The notes under the pieces are model-generated. The model ran no database searches. It saw only the letters and a program-made list of their open reading frames with translations, and was not told where the DNA came from. Below are positions 1-6,922 of a stretch of 64,000 bases of DNA, in pieces (position 1 is the first letter of the stretch; every line of letters starts with the position of its first letter). This stretch comes from an uncultured Ectothiorhodospiraceae bacterium (GTDB taxonomy: Bacteria > Pseudomonadota > Gammaproteobacteria > UBA6429 > Thiohalophilaceae), in the NCBI GenBank assembly GCA_947259575.1, contig CAMYMU010000002.1:1-64000 (forward strand), written 5' to 3'. A program made the position numbers and the translations under genes.

Positions 1-46
1 CAGCCAAAAACAGACATAGTGAAATTAAATGAGAAACAATAAAACA

Positions 47-103
47 CATAACAAGGCACTCCAGCCGACCGCTAACGCACCGGCTGAGTTTAAACGTTAT
101 GTG
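47..103 (+). other. integron attC recombination site 1
   Basis: This is the first complete attC site in the window. It opens with CACATAAC and closes with the exact complement GTTATGTG. The inner arms (ccagccg and cggctg) are also complementary, giving the imperfect palindrome that folds into the single-stranded substrate of an integron integrase. The R' core GTT (96-98) marks the cassette junction, so bases 1-96 are the tail of a cassette that starts outside the window. Confidence 0.88.
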
Positions 104-112
104 TAAAAGAAA

Positions 113-328
113 ATGAATGCTAGAGAAAAATGTAACCTAGAACGCTGGAAAGGATTACGAAATGGTAAGAGTCCATCCTACCTGGATATATTGAAGTATC
201 AGTCACGTGGATTTTATTTTGTTAGCTTAATATCCATATTGGTTGCCATCTATATCGCTACTGAGTTTGGTGTATTCAGCGCACCTTTTGAATATTGGGG
301 TCAGAGTAAAAATAGGCCAGAGTTATAG
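113..328 (+). CDS. small single-pass membrane protein in cassette 1, 3' end inside a repeat
   Basis: This 71-residue protein has a charged N-terminus and one hydrophobic segment (about residues 34-52), so it is probably a small membrane protein. No family is recognised. It starts about 10 bases after the attC junction without a clear Shine-Dalgarno, as several genes in this array do. Its last residues and stop are encoded by the ~65 bp repeat at 286-351, so the original gene may have been longer and been cut by that element. The true C-terminus and function are unknown. Confidence 0.45.
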   Translation: MNAREKCNLERWKGLRNGKSPSYLDILKYQSRGFYFVSLISILVAIYIATEFGVFSAPFEYWGQSKNRPEL

Positions 329-351
329 TTTGAGTTTTAACTCTGACCCCA
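286..351. repeat. ~65 bp inverted-repeat element, copy 1
   Basis: The core begins GGGGTCAGAGT (297-307) and ends ACTCTGACCCC (340-350). The ends are perfect inverted repeats of 11 bases around a ~32 base centre. A diverged second copy lies at 801-864 in the same orientation. Similarity extends left of the inverted repeat (gaatatt). The structure resembles a REP- or MITE-type non-autonomous element. No transposase gene is present in the window. Confidence 0.7.
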
Positions 352-405
352 ATTATTAATCCCACAATAACGAATAACACATAACGACCATTTAAGGGGA
401 AGAGC

Positions 406-783
406 ATGAATAAGGATAATTTAGCAGAAACTCAGGAAGAAGAACTATCAAAGGATGAAAAAAACTGGGGTATGTTTTGTCACCTTTCCAGTTTTGCTGG
501 CTTGTTCATACCTTTTGGAATGATCATTGCTCCATTAGTCATCTGGCTTATGAAAAAAGATGAATACGACTTTGTTGATGACCAGGGCAAAGAGTCACTC
601 AATTTTCAGATTACTATCGCCATCGCAATCCTGGTGAGTTCAACGTTGATAATATTTATCATTGGCTTTTTCCTGATATTCATTGTAGGCCTTTACTGGA
701 TGATAATGGTGATTATCGCAACTATTAAAACTGAGCAGGGAGAAACATATCGTTACCCTATTACGATCAGGTTGATAAAATAA
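406..783 (+). CDS. DUF4870 family membrane protein
   Basis: The 125-residue protein matches what is known of the DUF4870 (Tic20-like) family: an HLSSFAG motif near residue 27, IPFGMIIAPLVIWL as the first membrane segment, then the DQGKESLNFQI motif and two more hydrophobic segments. The function of the family is not established. The start has a good ribosome site (aagggg, ending about 7 bases before ATG). It sits in the compound first cassette between the two repeat copies and has no attC of its own directly downstream. A CACATAAC sequence at 378-385 could be the relic half of a lost attC. Confidence 0.8.
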   Translation: MNKDNLAETQEEELSKDEKNWGMFCHLSSFAGLFIPFGMIIAPLVIWLMKKDEYDFVDDQGKESLNFQITIAIAILVSSTLIIFIIGFFLIFIVGLYWMIMVIIATIKTEQGETYRYPITIRLIK

Positions 784-800
784 CCACCGTATAAAAATAT

Positions 801-864
801 TTGGAATATTTGGGGCAGATTAAAAATAGGCTAGGATTATGGTTTGTGTTTTAACTCTGACCAT
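801..864. repeat. ~65 bp inverted-repeat element, copy 2 (degenerate)
   Basis: This is a diverged copy of the element at 286-351. The common stretch runs from gaatatt through ggggcaga, the identical central taaaaatagg, and gttttaactctgacc at the right end. The left arm has lost bases, so the inverted repeat is imperfect. It directly follows the stop of the DUF4870 gene. Confidence 0.6.
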
Positions 865-1093
865 AGTTACTTTAATAAGGAGTTTGTATGCCTCAATTTT
901 CAGGAGTCCATATCGCAAGCGTACATGGTTAAGGTCAATTTTACCGTGGTTTGTCATAAACCTTGGAATGGCAGACAAGGCTAAGGACTGCGAGAAAAAA
1001 GATGGAGAACACGAGTGGTACAACATTAATAATGAAAAAAGCGGTTGTTATCATTGCCACGTGATTCGGGATGGCCAATTATGGAAGGTCTAA
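839..1093 (+). CDS. small Cys/His protein, start uncertain
   Basis: The open frame encodes 84 residues, but its first ATG lies inside repeat copy 2. A shorter product from ATG 968 (41 residues) is the more protein-like part: it holds a Cys near its start, an H-E-W motif and a C-Y-H-C-H motif, suggesting a tiny zinc-ribbon-like fold. A good ribosome site (aaggag) lies in front of ATG 887 in another frame, but that frame stops after 14 codons, so the 5' end may be damaged. The gene ends just before the attC at 1097. Function unknown. Confidence 0.4.
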   Translation: MVCVLTLTIVTLIRSLYASIFRSPYRKRTWLRSILPWFVINLGMADKAKDCEKKDGEHEWYNINNEKSGCYHCHVIRDGQLWKV

Positions 1094-1096
1094 AAC

Positions 1097-1172
1097 ACAT
1101 AACAAGTCGTTCAAGTCCGTGGACGCTAAACAGCTTCGCTGTTTTTAGCGCCACTTTACTCAAACGTTATGT
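1097..1172 (+). other. integron attC recombination site 2
   Basis: R'' ACATAAC (1097-1103) and R' GTTATGT (1166-1172) bound a long palindrome whose centre includes ctaaacagc/gctgttttta hairpin arms. It is nearly identical to the next attC at 1663-1738, including the whole central hairpin. It ends the compound cassette 97-1166. Confidence 0.93.
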
Positions 1173-1193
1173 TTCAATATATACAGAGGTAAG

Positions 1194-1661
1194 GTGAGAA
1201 CATACGAAAGGATATTTGGATCTGGTCCTAAAGGAACGTTGATATCAATTTCTTTATTGATAGTTTCTTATTATCTAGAAGACTATATTGGGTTACGTAA
1301 AATATTCACAAATGATGTAGCCAAGTACAGTGCTATTATTATACTTTTTCTTCTAGGTGTAGCATTATTGATTTGGAGTTTGAAGTCACTATCGCCGGAA
1401 GATAGGGGCAGGAAATTAGTAATAGAAGGAGCGTATAAATATTTCAGGCACCCACTTTACGCAGCATTTTTGTTGTTTATTAATCTTGGAATCGCATTTT
1501 TATTGGACAACTTAATTTATCTATTTTGGGTCGTAATTTTGTTTCCAATTTGGTCTTCTATTGTTCGGGGTGAGGAAAAATTAATGAAAAATGAGTTTGG
1601 TGAAGAATATCATACGTATTGCAAAAATACGTGGAGGTTTGTACCAAAGCTATGGCATTGA
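1194..1661 (+). CDS. isoprenylcysteine carboxyl methyltransferase-like membrane protein
   Basis: The 155-residue protein has four hydrophobic segments and the C-terminal motif region of the ICMT/PEMT membrane methyltransferase family: GAYKYFRHPLYAAFLL (about residues 80-95), then an EEKLM motif and GEEYHTYCKNTWRFVPKLW near the end, which bind S-adenosylmethionine in characterised members. The substrate is unknown; bacterial members need not act on prenylcysteine. It starts with GTG behind gaggtaag, 28 bases after the attC junction, and forms cassette 1167-1732. An unrelated second member of the superfamily lies at 35363. Confidence 0.78.
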   Translation: MRTYERIFGSGPKGTLISISLLIVSYYLEDYIGLRKIFTNDVAKYSAIIILFLLGVALLIWSLKSLSPEDRGRKLVIEGAYKYFRHPLYAAFLLFINLGIAFLLDNLIYLFWVVILFPIWSSIVRGEEKLMKNEFGEEYHTYCKNTWRFVPKLWH

Positions 1662-1662
1662 A

Positions 1663-1738
1663 ACATAACAAGCCGTTCAAGTCCGTGGACGCTAAACAGC
1701 TTCGCTGTTTTTAGCGCCGCTTTACTCAAACGTTAGAG
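1663..1738 (+). other. integron attC recombination site 3
   Basis: R'' ACATAAC (1663-1669) and R' GTTAGAG (1732-1738) flank a 76-base imperfect palindrome. Apart from the last bases of R' and two internal changes it equals attC 2 at 1097, which suggests both cassettes passed through the same integron background. Confidence 0.93.
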
Positions 1739-1750
1739 TGCTTAAAACAA

Positions 1751-2707
1751 ATGGATTGGCTTCAGCAACACTTTACTGAATCTGATAATTTTCCAAGACC
1801 AAATTGGGATGCAATATATTCGTCCGTCGATAAAAATTACAATGATATCGATCAGCAAGAATTATGGTGCAATATTGCTAGAACATGGATAGATAAATTA
1901 AAAGAAAAGCTCTCCAACGAATATTCATCCCACGAATCTGAAAATTTTATCCTATTAACATCTGAAAACAATAATTATGTCACTAAATTCTTGGCGCATC
2001 TTGAAATAAGTCTTAAGGGTATTCTAAAAGCCTTACCAAACATCGCAAGTGATGAGGGGTATGGAAAATATGTTGTCCTTATATTTGATGATATTGATGA
2101 CTATTACTCATATATGTCTTATTTTTACCCCGAAGAAGGTGAGTTCGGTCAAAGTTCTGGAGTTTACTTAAACCAGGGATATGGTCACTTTGCCTTTCCT
2201 TATCAAGATCTTATGCATGCAGAACCTATTGCCGCCCATGAACTGACACATGCATTGTTAGCACATTTGCCTATCCCCTTGTGGCTCAATGAGGGTCTGG
2301 CTGTAAATATTGAAGATCATTTAACTGGATTCAACTTATTTCGAATAGACAAAGAAATGGTTGAGCGTCATTTGGCATTTTGGGGTGAAGATGAAGTGCA
2401 GGAATTCTGGTCGGGTGATTCATTCAGTCGCATAGATGAAGGTCAAGAGCTAAGCTATCATCTGGCTCAGTTTGCTGTTCAATTTTTATCTCAAGACTAT
2501 GATAATTTTGCAAAATTCGTAAATTCGGCACACTATTCAGATGGAGGAGAATCTGCAGCACATGATTTTTTTGAGGGAAGCCTTAGTGGTCTTATGACGA
2601 ATCTCTTAGGTGATTATGACTGGGCGCCTAAGCCAGAATCTTGGGACGATAAGCACTCTAACAAGGCAGCCCAACCGGACGCTGCACCGCAGCGCCACTG
2701 GCCTTAA
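1751..2707 (+). CDS. HExxH (gluzincin-like) metalloprotease-like protein
   Basis: This 318-residue protein has a HELTH zinc-site motif (about residues 163-167) followed some 17 residues later by NEG in WLNEGLAVNIE. That is the pattern of gluzincin-type peptidases (MA clan), in which the second glutamate is the third zinc ligand. There is no signal peptide, so it is probably cytoplasmic. The substrate is unknown. The N-terminal 150 residues match no family I recognise. It starts 19 bases after the attC junction without a clear Shine-Dalgarno. Its last ~17 codons lie inside the attC at 2656-2716, so the C-terminal tail (rich in A, Q and P) is encoded by the recombination site. Confidence 0.65.
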   Translation: MDWLQQHFTESDNFPRPNWDAIYSSVDKNYNDIDQQELWCNIARTWIDKLKEKLSNEYSSHESENFILLTSENNNYVTKFLAHLEISLKGILKALPNIASDEGYGKYVVLIFDDIDDYYSYMSYFYPEEGEFGQSSGVYLNQGYGHFAFPYQDLMHAEPIAAHELTHALLAHLPIPLWLNEGLAVNIEDHLTGFNLFRIDKEMVERHLAFWGEDEVQEFWSGDSFSRIDEGQELSYHLAQFAVQFLSQDYDNFAKFVNSAHYSDGGESAAHDFFEGSLSGLMTNLLGDYDWAPKPESWDDKHSNKAAQPDAAPQRHWP

Positions 2708-2716
2708 ACGTTAGAT
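2656..2716 (+). other. integron attC recombination site 4
   Basis: R'' CTCTAAC (2656-2662) and R' GTTAGAT (2710-2716) bound a 61-base site with hairpin arms around gctgcaccgcagc. It overlaps the 3' end of the metalloprotease-like gene. Its inner sequence is unlike the 1097/1663 type, so the array mixes attC families. Confidence 0.9.
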
Positions 2717-2730
2717 TTGAAATAAAATTC

Positions 2731-3186
2731 ATGCGCATACTAAATTTCATAATTTTTGCTTTTATATCATTTGGTGTTGTTGCTTCGGAAAATGCGCTGC
2801 AATTAGAAACCCGCAATATTATTAAAAGTATCTATGGAAAAACAGAAATACCATATAAAGATAATTTCACTAATTGCAATAAAGCTAAACTGTTGGACGG
2901 ACAATATCAACGAGCCCCTCTCTGTTTAAAGCTTAATAATAGTAAAATAAATCAATTTACAGTAATTGTGGAATTAACAGACGCCAATACATCAAGACTG
3001 GTTGGTACGTTTAAAGTTTCATCAGGGTTTAGTCAGCTTGAACTACCAATAAATACATTATACCTTGGTGGTGAGGGCTGCTTAGGCAGGAAAATTAAGA
3101 TTGTTGTTATATCAAAAGTCAAAAAAGAGACATACATGACTATAATGAACGAATGGCTTGCATCAAGCTGTGATTATATTCTGTGA
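2731..3186 (+). CDS. secreted protein of unknown function
   Basis: The 151-residue product starts with a typical signal peptide (MRILN, hydrophobic core to residue 18, cleavage likely after VVAS). The mature part has four cysteines (residues about 49, 65, 110 and 146) that could form two disulfides in the periplasm. It is rich in beta-type sequence. No family is recognised. It is the only gene of cassette 2711-3252 and starts 21 bases after the junction. Confidence 0.6.
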   Translation: MRILNFIIFAFISFGVVASENALQLETRNIIKSIYGKTEIPYKDNFTNCNKAKLLDGQYQRAPLCLKLNNSKINQFTVIVELTDANTSRLVGTFKVSSGFSQLELPINTLYLGGEGCLGRKIKIVVISKVKKETYMTIMNEWLASSCDYIL

Positions 3187-3188
3187 GA

Positions 3189-3258
3189 ATCTAACAATTC
3201 GCTCGTGTGGGATGCTACGACACGATGCGGCTTGCACCCCACAGCTTAAACGTTAGAA
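3189..3258 (+). other. integron attC recombination site 5
   Basis: R'' ATCTAAC (3189-3195) and R' GTTAGAA (3252-3258) enclose long arms (tgtgggatgc and gcttgcacccca regions) forming a 70-base palindrome. The R' core also supplies the stop codon (TAA, complement of 3253-3255) of the reverse-strand gene in the next cassette. Confidence 0.9.
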
Positions 3259-3639
3259 TTTGCTGATTATTTTTTCTAGCAATGAATCTTGTTGATAGGG
3301 TTTAATGATGTAATCAGTAACTCCGGCTGAGATTGCCTCTTTAACTTTATCTACGTCGGACGAACCAGTGAGCATTAAAAATGGAATTTCTCTCAATTTT
3401 TCATCAGCCTTTACTTCTTTAATGAGCTCCAGTCCACTTAAATTAGGCATAATCCAGTCACAGATAACAAGGTCAATTGGACGTTTTTTCAGTAACTTTA
3501 GTGCTACTGCACCATCTGGAGCTTCATAAAGATTGTTGAAACCAGCAGCCCTCAAGATAGACTTGGTCATGTTTCGCATTGAAGCAACATCATCGACTAC
3601 AAGCAATGCTTTAGATTTCAATATGTTAGGAACTTCCAT
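3253..3639 (-). CDS. CheY-like single-domain response regulator in a reversed cassette
   Basis: A stand-alone receiver domain of 128 residues with all switch residues in place: the acidic pair in VVDD (residues 15-18), the phospho-acceptor Asp in VICDW (near 59), Thr in MLTGSS (near 92) and Lys in IIKPYQ (near 114). The DWIMPN motif is close to chemotaxis CheY proteins. A good ribosome site (gaggagaataa) precedes ATG. The gene points against the array direction, so it cannot use an integron Pc promoter, and it carries its own sigma-28-like promoter at 3697-3723. An output through flagellar motor control is inferred; another phosphorelay partner is possible. Confidence 0.88.
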   Translation of the reverse strand: MEVPNILKSKALLVVDDVASMRNMTKSILRAAGFNNLYEAPDGAVALKLLKKRPIDLVICDWIMPNLSGLELIKEVKADEKLREIPFLMLTGSSDVDKVKEAISAGVTDYIIKPYQQDSLLEKIISKF

Positions 3640-3696
3640 TTATTCTCCTCGTCATAGCACCAATATTCGTTTGTATTCAGATGGCTTCAAGATACT

Positions 3697-3723
3697 TTAT
3701 CGGCATAAAATCATAGTGATTGA
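3697..3723 (-). promoter_or_regulatory. sigma-28 (FliA)-like promoter of the reversed cheY cassette
   Basis: Read on the minus strand, 3704-3697 is GCCGATAA, an exact match to the sigma-28 -10 element. Exactly 15 bases upstream lies TCAA, matching three of four bases of the TAAA -35 core. The predicted transcript starts near 3690, leaving a ~50 base leader before the cheY-like ATG at 3639. Position, spacing and strand are all right for driving that gene. Not experimentally shown. Confidence 0.6.
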
Positions 3724-3801
3724 GCCTAATCGTCACTTACTGATGTGTAGTCTGTTAAAATTTGGTACATCTATCTGCCAGAAAGCTTCTTTAGAAATTA
3801 T

Positions 3802-3870
3802 TTCTAACAAGCTATTTAACCCGACTGCTAGAAGCGTTTTTTCTCGCAGCTGGATAATTCATCGTTAGGC
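3802..3870 (+). other. integron attC recombination site 6
   Basis: R'' TTCTAAC (3802-3808) and R' GTTAGGC (3864-3870) enclose arms ctgctagaagc and ctcgcagctgg that pair imperfectly. The R' is the classical GTTAGGC form. It closes the cassette carrying the reversed cheY-like gene. Confidence 0.8.
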
Positions 3871-3887
3871 ATTAAAAACAGATATCA

Positions 3888-4595
3888 ATGGGACAGCTCA
3901 CTGAATATATAAAAGATCAGATATGGATACTAGAGTACCCTATAAGATTTGGTGCTATGGATTTGTTTGCTCGGACAACAATAATAAAAATGGATAATGG
4001 AGATTTAATTATTCATGATCCATGCAGAATAGATGACGATATAAAAAATGAGATTGATTCACTTGGTGTAGTTAAGTTCATTATAGCGCCTGGAACTTAT
4101 CATCATTTATTTGTTACTGATTTTCAGGATAAATACCCAGATGCCGAAACTTTTTTATGCCCCGGGTTAGAACAAAAAAGACCAGATATAAAGTTTGATT
4201 GGATCTTAGGGTCTAAACCTGATCCCAGATGGGAAGGAGTTTTCAAGCAAGTTCTCATACAAGGAACTAGGCATATTTGGGAGGTAGCTTTTTTCCATAG
4301 GCCATCGAAGACACTCATTCTCGTAGATTTACTAGAAAATATTGGAGACGATTATAGCCATAAAGCAGGCCTGTTACTGAAGTTCTGGTGGAAAGTAGTA
4401 TTTAGAATGTGGAACAATCCGAAGGCAGCACCAGAATATCAAATGGGTTGGGGTGAAAAAAATATTGTTAAATGCGGGCTAAATAAAATACTTAGTTGGG
4501 ATGCTGAACGGGTAATTCTCGCACATGGAGAAAATATCGAAAGCAATGTAAATAATATACTTCGTACAGCTTGGAAAAGGGTGCTAAATGCCTAA
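3888..4595 (+). CDS. DUF4336 family protein (MBL-fold-like)
   Basis: The 235-residue sequence follows the pattern of DUF4336 proteins, which have a degenerate metallo-beta-lactamase-type fold: a strand pair ending IHDPCRI (about 43-49), then APGTYHHLFV (about 67-76), with His residues where an MBL zinc site would lie, WEVAFFHRPSKTLILVD in the middle and VILAHGENI near the end. Enzymatic activity of the family is not established. There is no signal peptide. It occupies cassette 3865-4650, starts 24 bases after the junction, and its stop overlaps the next attC. Confidence 0.78.
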   Translation: MGQLTEYIKDQIWILEYPIRFGAMDLFARTTIIKMDNGDLIIHDPCRIDDDIKNEIDSLGVVKFIIAPGTYHHLFVTDFQDKYPDAETFLCPGLEQKRPDIKFDWILGSKPDPRWEGVFKQVLIQGTRHIWEVAFFHRPSKTLILVDLLENIGDDYSHKAGLLLKFWWKVVFRMWNNPKAAPEYQMGWGEKNIVKCGLNKILSWDAERVILAHGENIESNVNNILRTAWKRVLNA

Positions 4596-4656
4596 CAAGT
4601 CGTTAAAGTTCGTGGAGGCTAAAAAGCTTCGGCGCCACTTAACTCAAACGTTAGTA
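4590..4656 (+). other. integron attC recombination site 7
   Basis: R'' GCCTAAC (4590-4596) and R' GTTAGTA (4650-4656) bound a site related to the 1097/1663 type (cgttaaagttcgtggaggct and gcgccacttaactcaaac) but with a shortened central hairpin. The stop codon of the DUF4336 gene lies inside R''. Confidence 0.88.
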
Positions 4657-4675
4657 GCCTAAGGAGAGAAGATTC

Positions 4676-5506
4676 ATGAAACTAGAGTCTTGGAGACACA
4701 GGCCCACTGTTATTCTTGCTACAAGATTAATCATCGGCTTAGCTATTGCCATCACATTCGTGATTATCGTTGCAGGTGATGTAAATCAAGGGAAGAAAAT
4801 TTTCACTGAAAATGCAGAAATATTTCTTGCTGTCGCATTTATCGCGCTCGTCATTCCATGGGAAAGAATTCACTGGGAAAATATCCGTCTCTTCAAAGCT
4901 GGACCCTTTCAATTTGAGTTAGAAACAAAGCAAATCGAGATTACCATAAATAAGCTTGACATCGAACGAGTAGAAGATCAGCAGTTGCGTGAGATGCTCC
5001 TAAGCAACATCGACAAAACAGCTGCATTAAAAGGGAGCAGAATACTATGGATTGATGATAATCCCCATAAGATTATGGGGGCGCGTCGTCTGCTAAGGGT
5101 GATAGGTCTGGATATAATAATGTCCGCTTCTAGTGAGATGGCTGAACAGATTCTTGAAACAGATAATGATTTTGATCTAATTATTAGTGACGTGCAAAGA
5201 ATTGGAGAAAGTTACAAAACAACTGATGGTATAGAAATACACGAAGGTGTAAATTTTATTGTGAAAAAACTTTTGACTATGGAGGATCCTTTTATCAAAT
5301 CGATACCCGTAATTTTCTATGCAGCCTATAACTGGGAACGGTTGGTTATGTTTACGGAACCTGCCAGAGAGAAGCATTCGAATGTAGATATATGCAACGA
5401 TGTGATATCGCTTATTAAGAAGGTGATAGTCCATCTTGAAGAGTCACGCAGACAACCCATTATATACCGGACAAGGAAGGAACCAACTTCGGTCTACCCT
5501 GGTTAG
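4676..5506 (+). CDS. membrane-anchored receiver-domain-like protein
   Basis: The 276-residue protein has two N-terminal membrane segments (about residues 15-35 and 45-60), a linker, and from residue ~120 a receiver-like domain: RILWIDDNP supplies the acidic pair, FDLIISDVQ the candidate phospho-acceptor Asp (about residue 166), and IPVIFYAAY the strand with the conserved small/hydroxyl position altered. The usual late Lys is not evident, so phosphorylation competence is uncertain. It has a strong ribosome site (aaggag) and is alone in cassette 4651-5589. A signalling role is inferred; no output domain is present. Confidence 0.68.
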   Translation: MKLESWRHRPTVILATRLIIGLAIAITFVIIVAGDVNQGKKIFTENAEIFLAVAFIALVIPWERIHWENIRLFKAGPFQFELETKQIEITINKLDIERVEDQQLREMLLSNIDKTAALKGSRILWIDDNPHKIMGARRLLRVIGLDIIMSASSEMAEQILETDNDFDLIISDVQRIGESYKTTDGIEIHEGVNFIVKKLLTMEDPFIKSIPVIFYAAYNWERLVMFTEPAREKHSNVDICNDVISLIKKVIVHLEESRRQPIIYRTRKEPTSVYPG

Positions 5507-5537
5507 AGGTCGATTTAAATATAGTGAGAGAGGTAAT

Positions 5538-5595
5538 TTCTAACAATGGGCTCCAAGGACGCTCCGCTTCGCGGCCCTGAGCCAAAGCGTTAAAA
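5538..5595 (+). other. integron attC recombination site 8
   Basis: R'' TTCTAAC (5538-5544) and R' GTTAAAA (5589-5595) enclose a short 58-base palindrome with arms ggctccaaggacgc and gccctgagcc around a cttcg loop. It is a third attC type in the array. Confidence 0.85.
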
Positions 5596-5607
5596 TGAAA
5601 AAGTAAA

Positions 5608-5898
5608 ATGAGAAAATGTCCATATTGTAAAGGCAAAGTTTCTTTCTGGTCTGTAGTTAAGCCGGGGATCTGGAAGAGTGCCAGAATCAAATGTAAAGCT
5701 TGCGGAAAAGAAATATCTGAATATTGGGCCCAAATTAGCATCTTAGTGTGGTTTGTACCTGCCGTGATTACAGTAATATTTATTCAGCTATTAGATAGCG
5801 TTTGGTATATTGAGTTAATTTATATTTTCTTATTTATGTGCTTTTTATCAATTTTAGCTTATTTGTTAATTCCTTTTAAGAAAATTGAAGAGGAATAA
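5608..5898 (+). CDS. small zinc-ribbon membrane protein
   Basis: A 96-residue protein with an N-terminal four-cysteine ribbon (CPYC at 4-7 and CKAC at about 29-32) and two membrane segments (about 44-62 and 68-88). The layout resembles many small bacterial proteins with a cytosolic zinc finger tethered to the membrane; none has a general function. It fills cassette 5590-5971 and starts 19 bases after the junction without a strong Shine-Dalgarno. Confidence 0.65.
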   Translation: MRKCPYCKGKVSFWSVVKPGIWKSARIKCKACGKEISEYWAQISILVWFVPAVITVIFIQLLDSVWYIELIYIFLFMCFLSILAYLLIPFKKIEEE

Positions 5899-5902
5899 TG
5901 CG

Positions 5903-5977
5903 TTATAACAAGTCGTTTAGTCCGTTGACGACTAAATGCTTCACGGTTCTAGGTGTCACTGAACTCAAACGTTATCT
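5903..5977 (+). other. integron attC recombination site 9
   Basis: R'' TTATAAC (5903-5909) and R' GTTATCT (5971-5977) bound a 75-base site. It shares aacaagtcgtt, gtccgt and ctcaaacg with the 1097/1663 sites but has a diverged centre. Confidence 0.88.
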
Positions 5978-5989
5978 GTAAAAAACATA

Positions 5990-6397
5990 ATGAAGAAACT
6001 TTTATTTTCTATTTTATTATTAGTTGTTGGCGCAAGTTTTGGGGCAATAATTATGTGGGTTAATTCATACTATCCTCCAGCTCCATATTCGCAGGATGCT
6101 GCTGCATTTGCCAATATATTAAAACATTCCAATGTTTCTATATCCGATGATAATTATTCTTGTGAGGGAAAACCGGTAACTACGGTAGGTGCTGTATTCG
6201 GCTCAATAATTGAATTTAACAATTTGTATAAAAGAAATATGCTGTCTTATGGTTGTATCAATAACACCTGCGCTCTATCAGTTTCTTCTTGCATGCCCTG
6301 GCAGTCACAGGAATGCGGGAGCAGAATATTAAAATTTGAAATAGACGAAAATAATGTCATACAAACGAATACCTTCGCCTGCATTGACATGCCGTAA
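5990..6397 (+). CDS. exported or membrane-anchored protein of unknown function
   Basis: The 135-residue product begins with a hydrophobic segment (residues 4-24) that is either an uncleaved signal anchor or a signal peptide, followed by a Pro/Tyr-rich stretch. The rest has seven cysteines (a cluster at about 86-112), suggesting a disulfide-bonded periplasmic domain. No family is recognised. It starts 19 bases after the attC junction. Confidence 0.55.
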   Translation: MKKLLFSILLLVVGASFGAIIMWVNSYYPPAPYSQDAAAFANILKHSNVSISDDNYSCEGKPVTTVGAVFGSIIEFNNLYKRNMLSYGCINNTCALSVSSCMPWQSQECGSRILKFEIDENNVIQTNTFACIDMP

Positions 6398-6415
6398 TCG
6401 GTCACGTTGCTTGAT

Positions 6416-6422
6416 GTTAGGC
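6416..6422 (+). other. attC remnant (R' core only)
   Basis: GTTAGGC at 6416-6422 is a classical R' core at the expected place between two cassette genes, but no R'' or hairpin arms are visible in the 18 bases after the previous stop. It looks like a truncated attC, so cassettes 5972-6416 and the DM13 cassette may be fused. Confidence 0.5.
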
Positions 6423-6445
6423 GCAAAACCATACATGGAGTCGTT

Positions 6446-6922
6446 ATGAAAATACGTACCATAGCATTTCTTATTGTTACACACTGCGCTGTTGGTGGTT
6501 TAGGGTTCGGTGCAGGCATCTATATGCTCCCAATTCTTACTGCTCCGCCTGCTCCCAGTGAAGAAGAGATTAAGGCAATGTCTTCGCAAGCTAAGTACAC
6601 AGCACAATTCCGAAGAGATCTTGTAGATAGCGATACTCTGCATTGGGGTGAAGGTACGGTTTCAATTGGTTCTGAGTCCATTGTGCTTATGGGTAAGCTT
6701 GCACCTGGTCCGGATTACAAGCTCTATCTTTCGCCAGAATTCGTTGAGACCGAAGCTGACTTTAATCGCTTGAAGTCCACTATGGTGCGTGTTGGTGATG
6801 TTAAAACATTTGAGAACTTTGTCGTGAAAGTACCAGCAGGAACCGATCCATCAGACTACACTAGCGTTATTATTTGGTGCGAAGCGTTTAGCCAATTCAT
6901 TACATCGGCTAAGTACCAATAA
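6446..6922 (+). CDS. DM13 domain-containing exported protein
   Basis: The start at 6446 (MKIRTIAFL) is preferred because ggag lies 8 bases upstream and a signal anchor follows directly (residues 5-32); an earlier in-frame ATG at 6407 lies in the attC remnant. The domain at about 60-155 matches the DM13 pattern: GEGTVSIG, PDYKLYLSPEFV, a GDVKTFENFVVKVP strand pair and SVIIWCEAFSQFI with the conserved cysteine. DM13 domains have been proposed to take part in redox reactions. Probably periplasmic and membrane-tethered. It is the last cassette gene. Confidence 0.75.
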   Translation: MKIRTIAFLIVTHCAVGGLGFGAGIYMLPILTAPPAPSEEEIKAMSSQAKYTAQFRRDLVDSDTLHWGEGTVSIGSESIVLMGKLAPGPDYKLYLSPEFVETEADFNRLKSTMVRVGDVKTFENFVVKVPAGTDPSDYTSVIIWCEAFSQFITSAKYQ

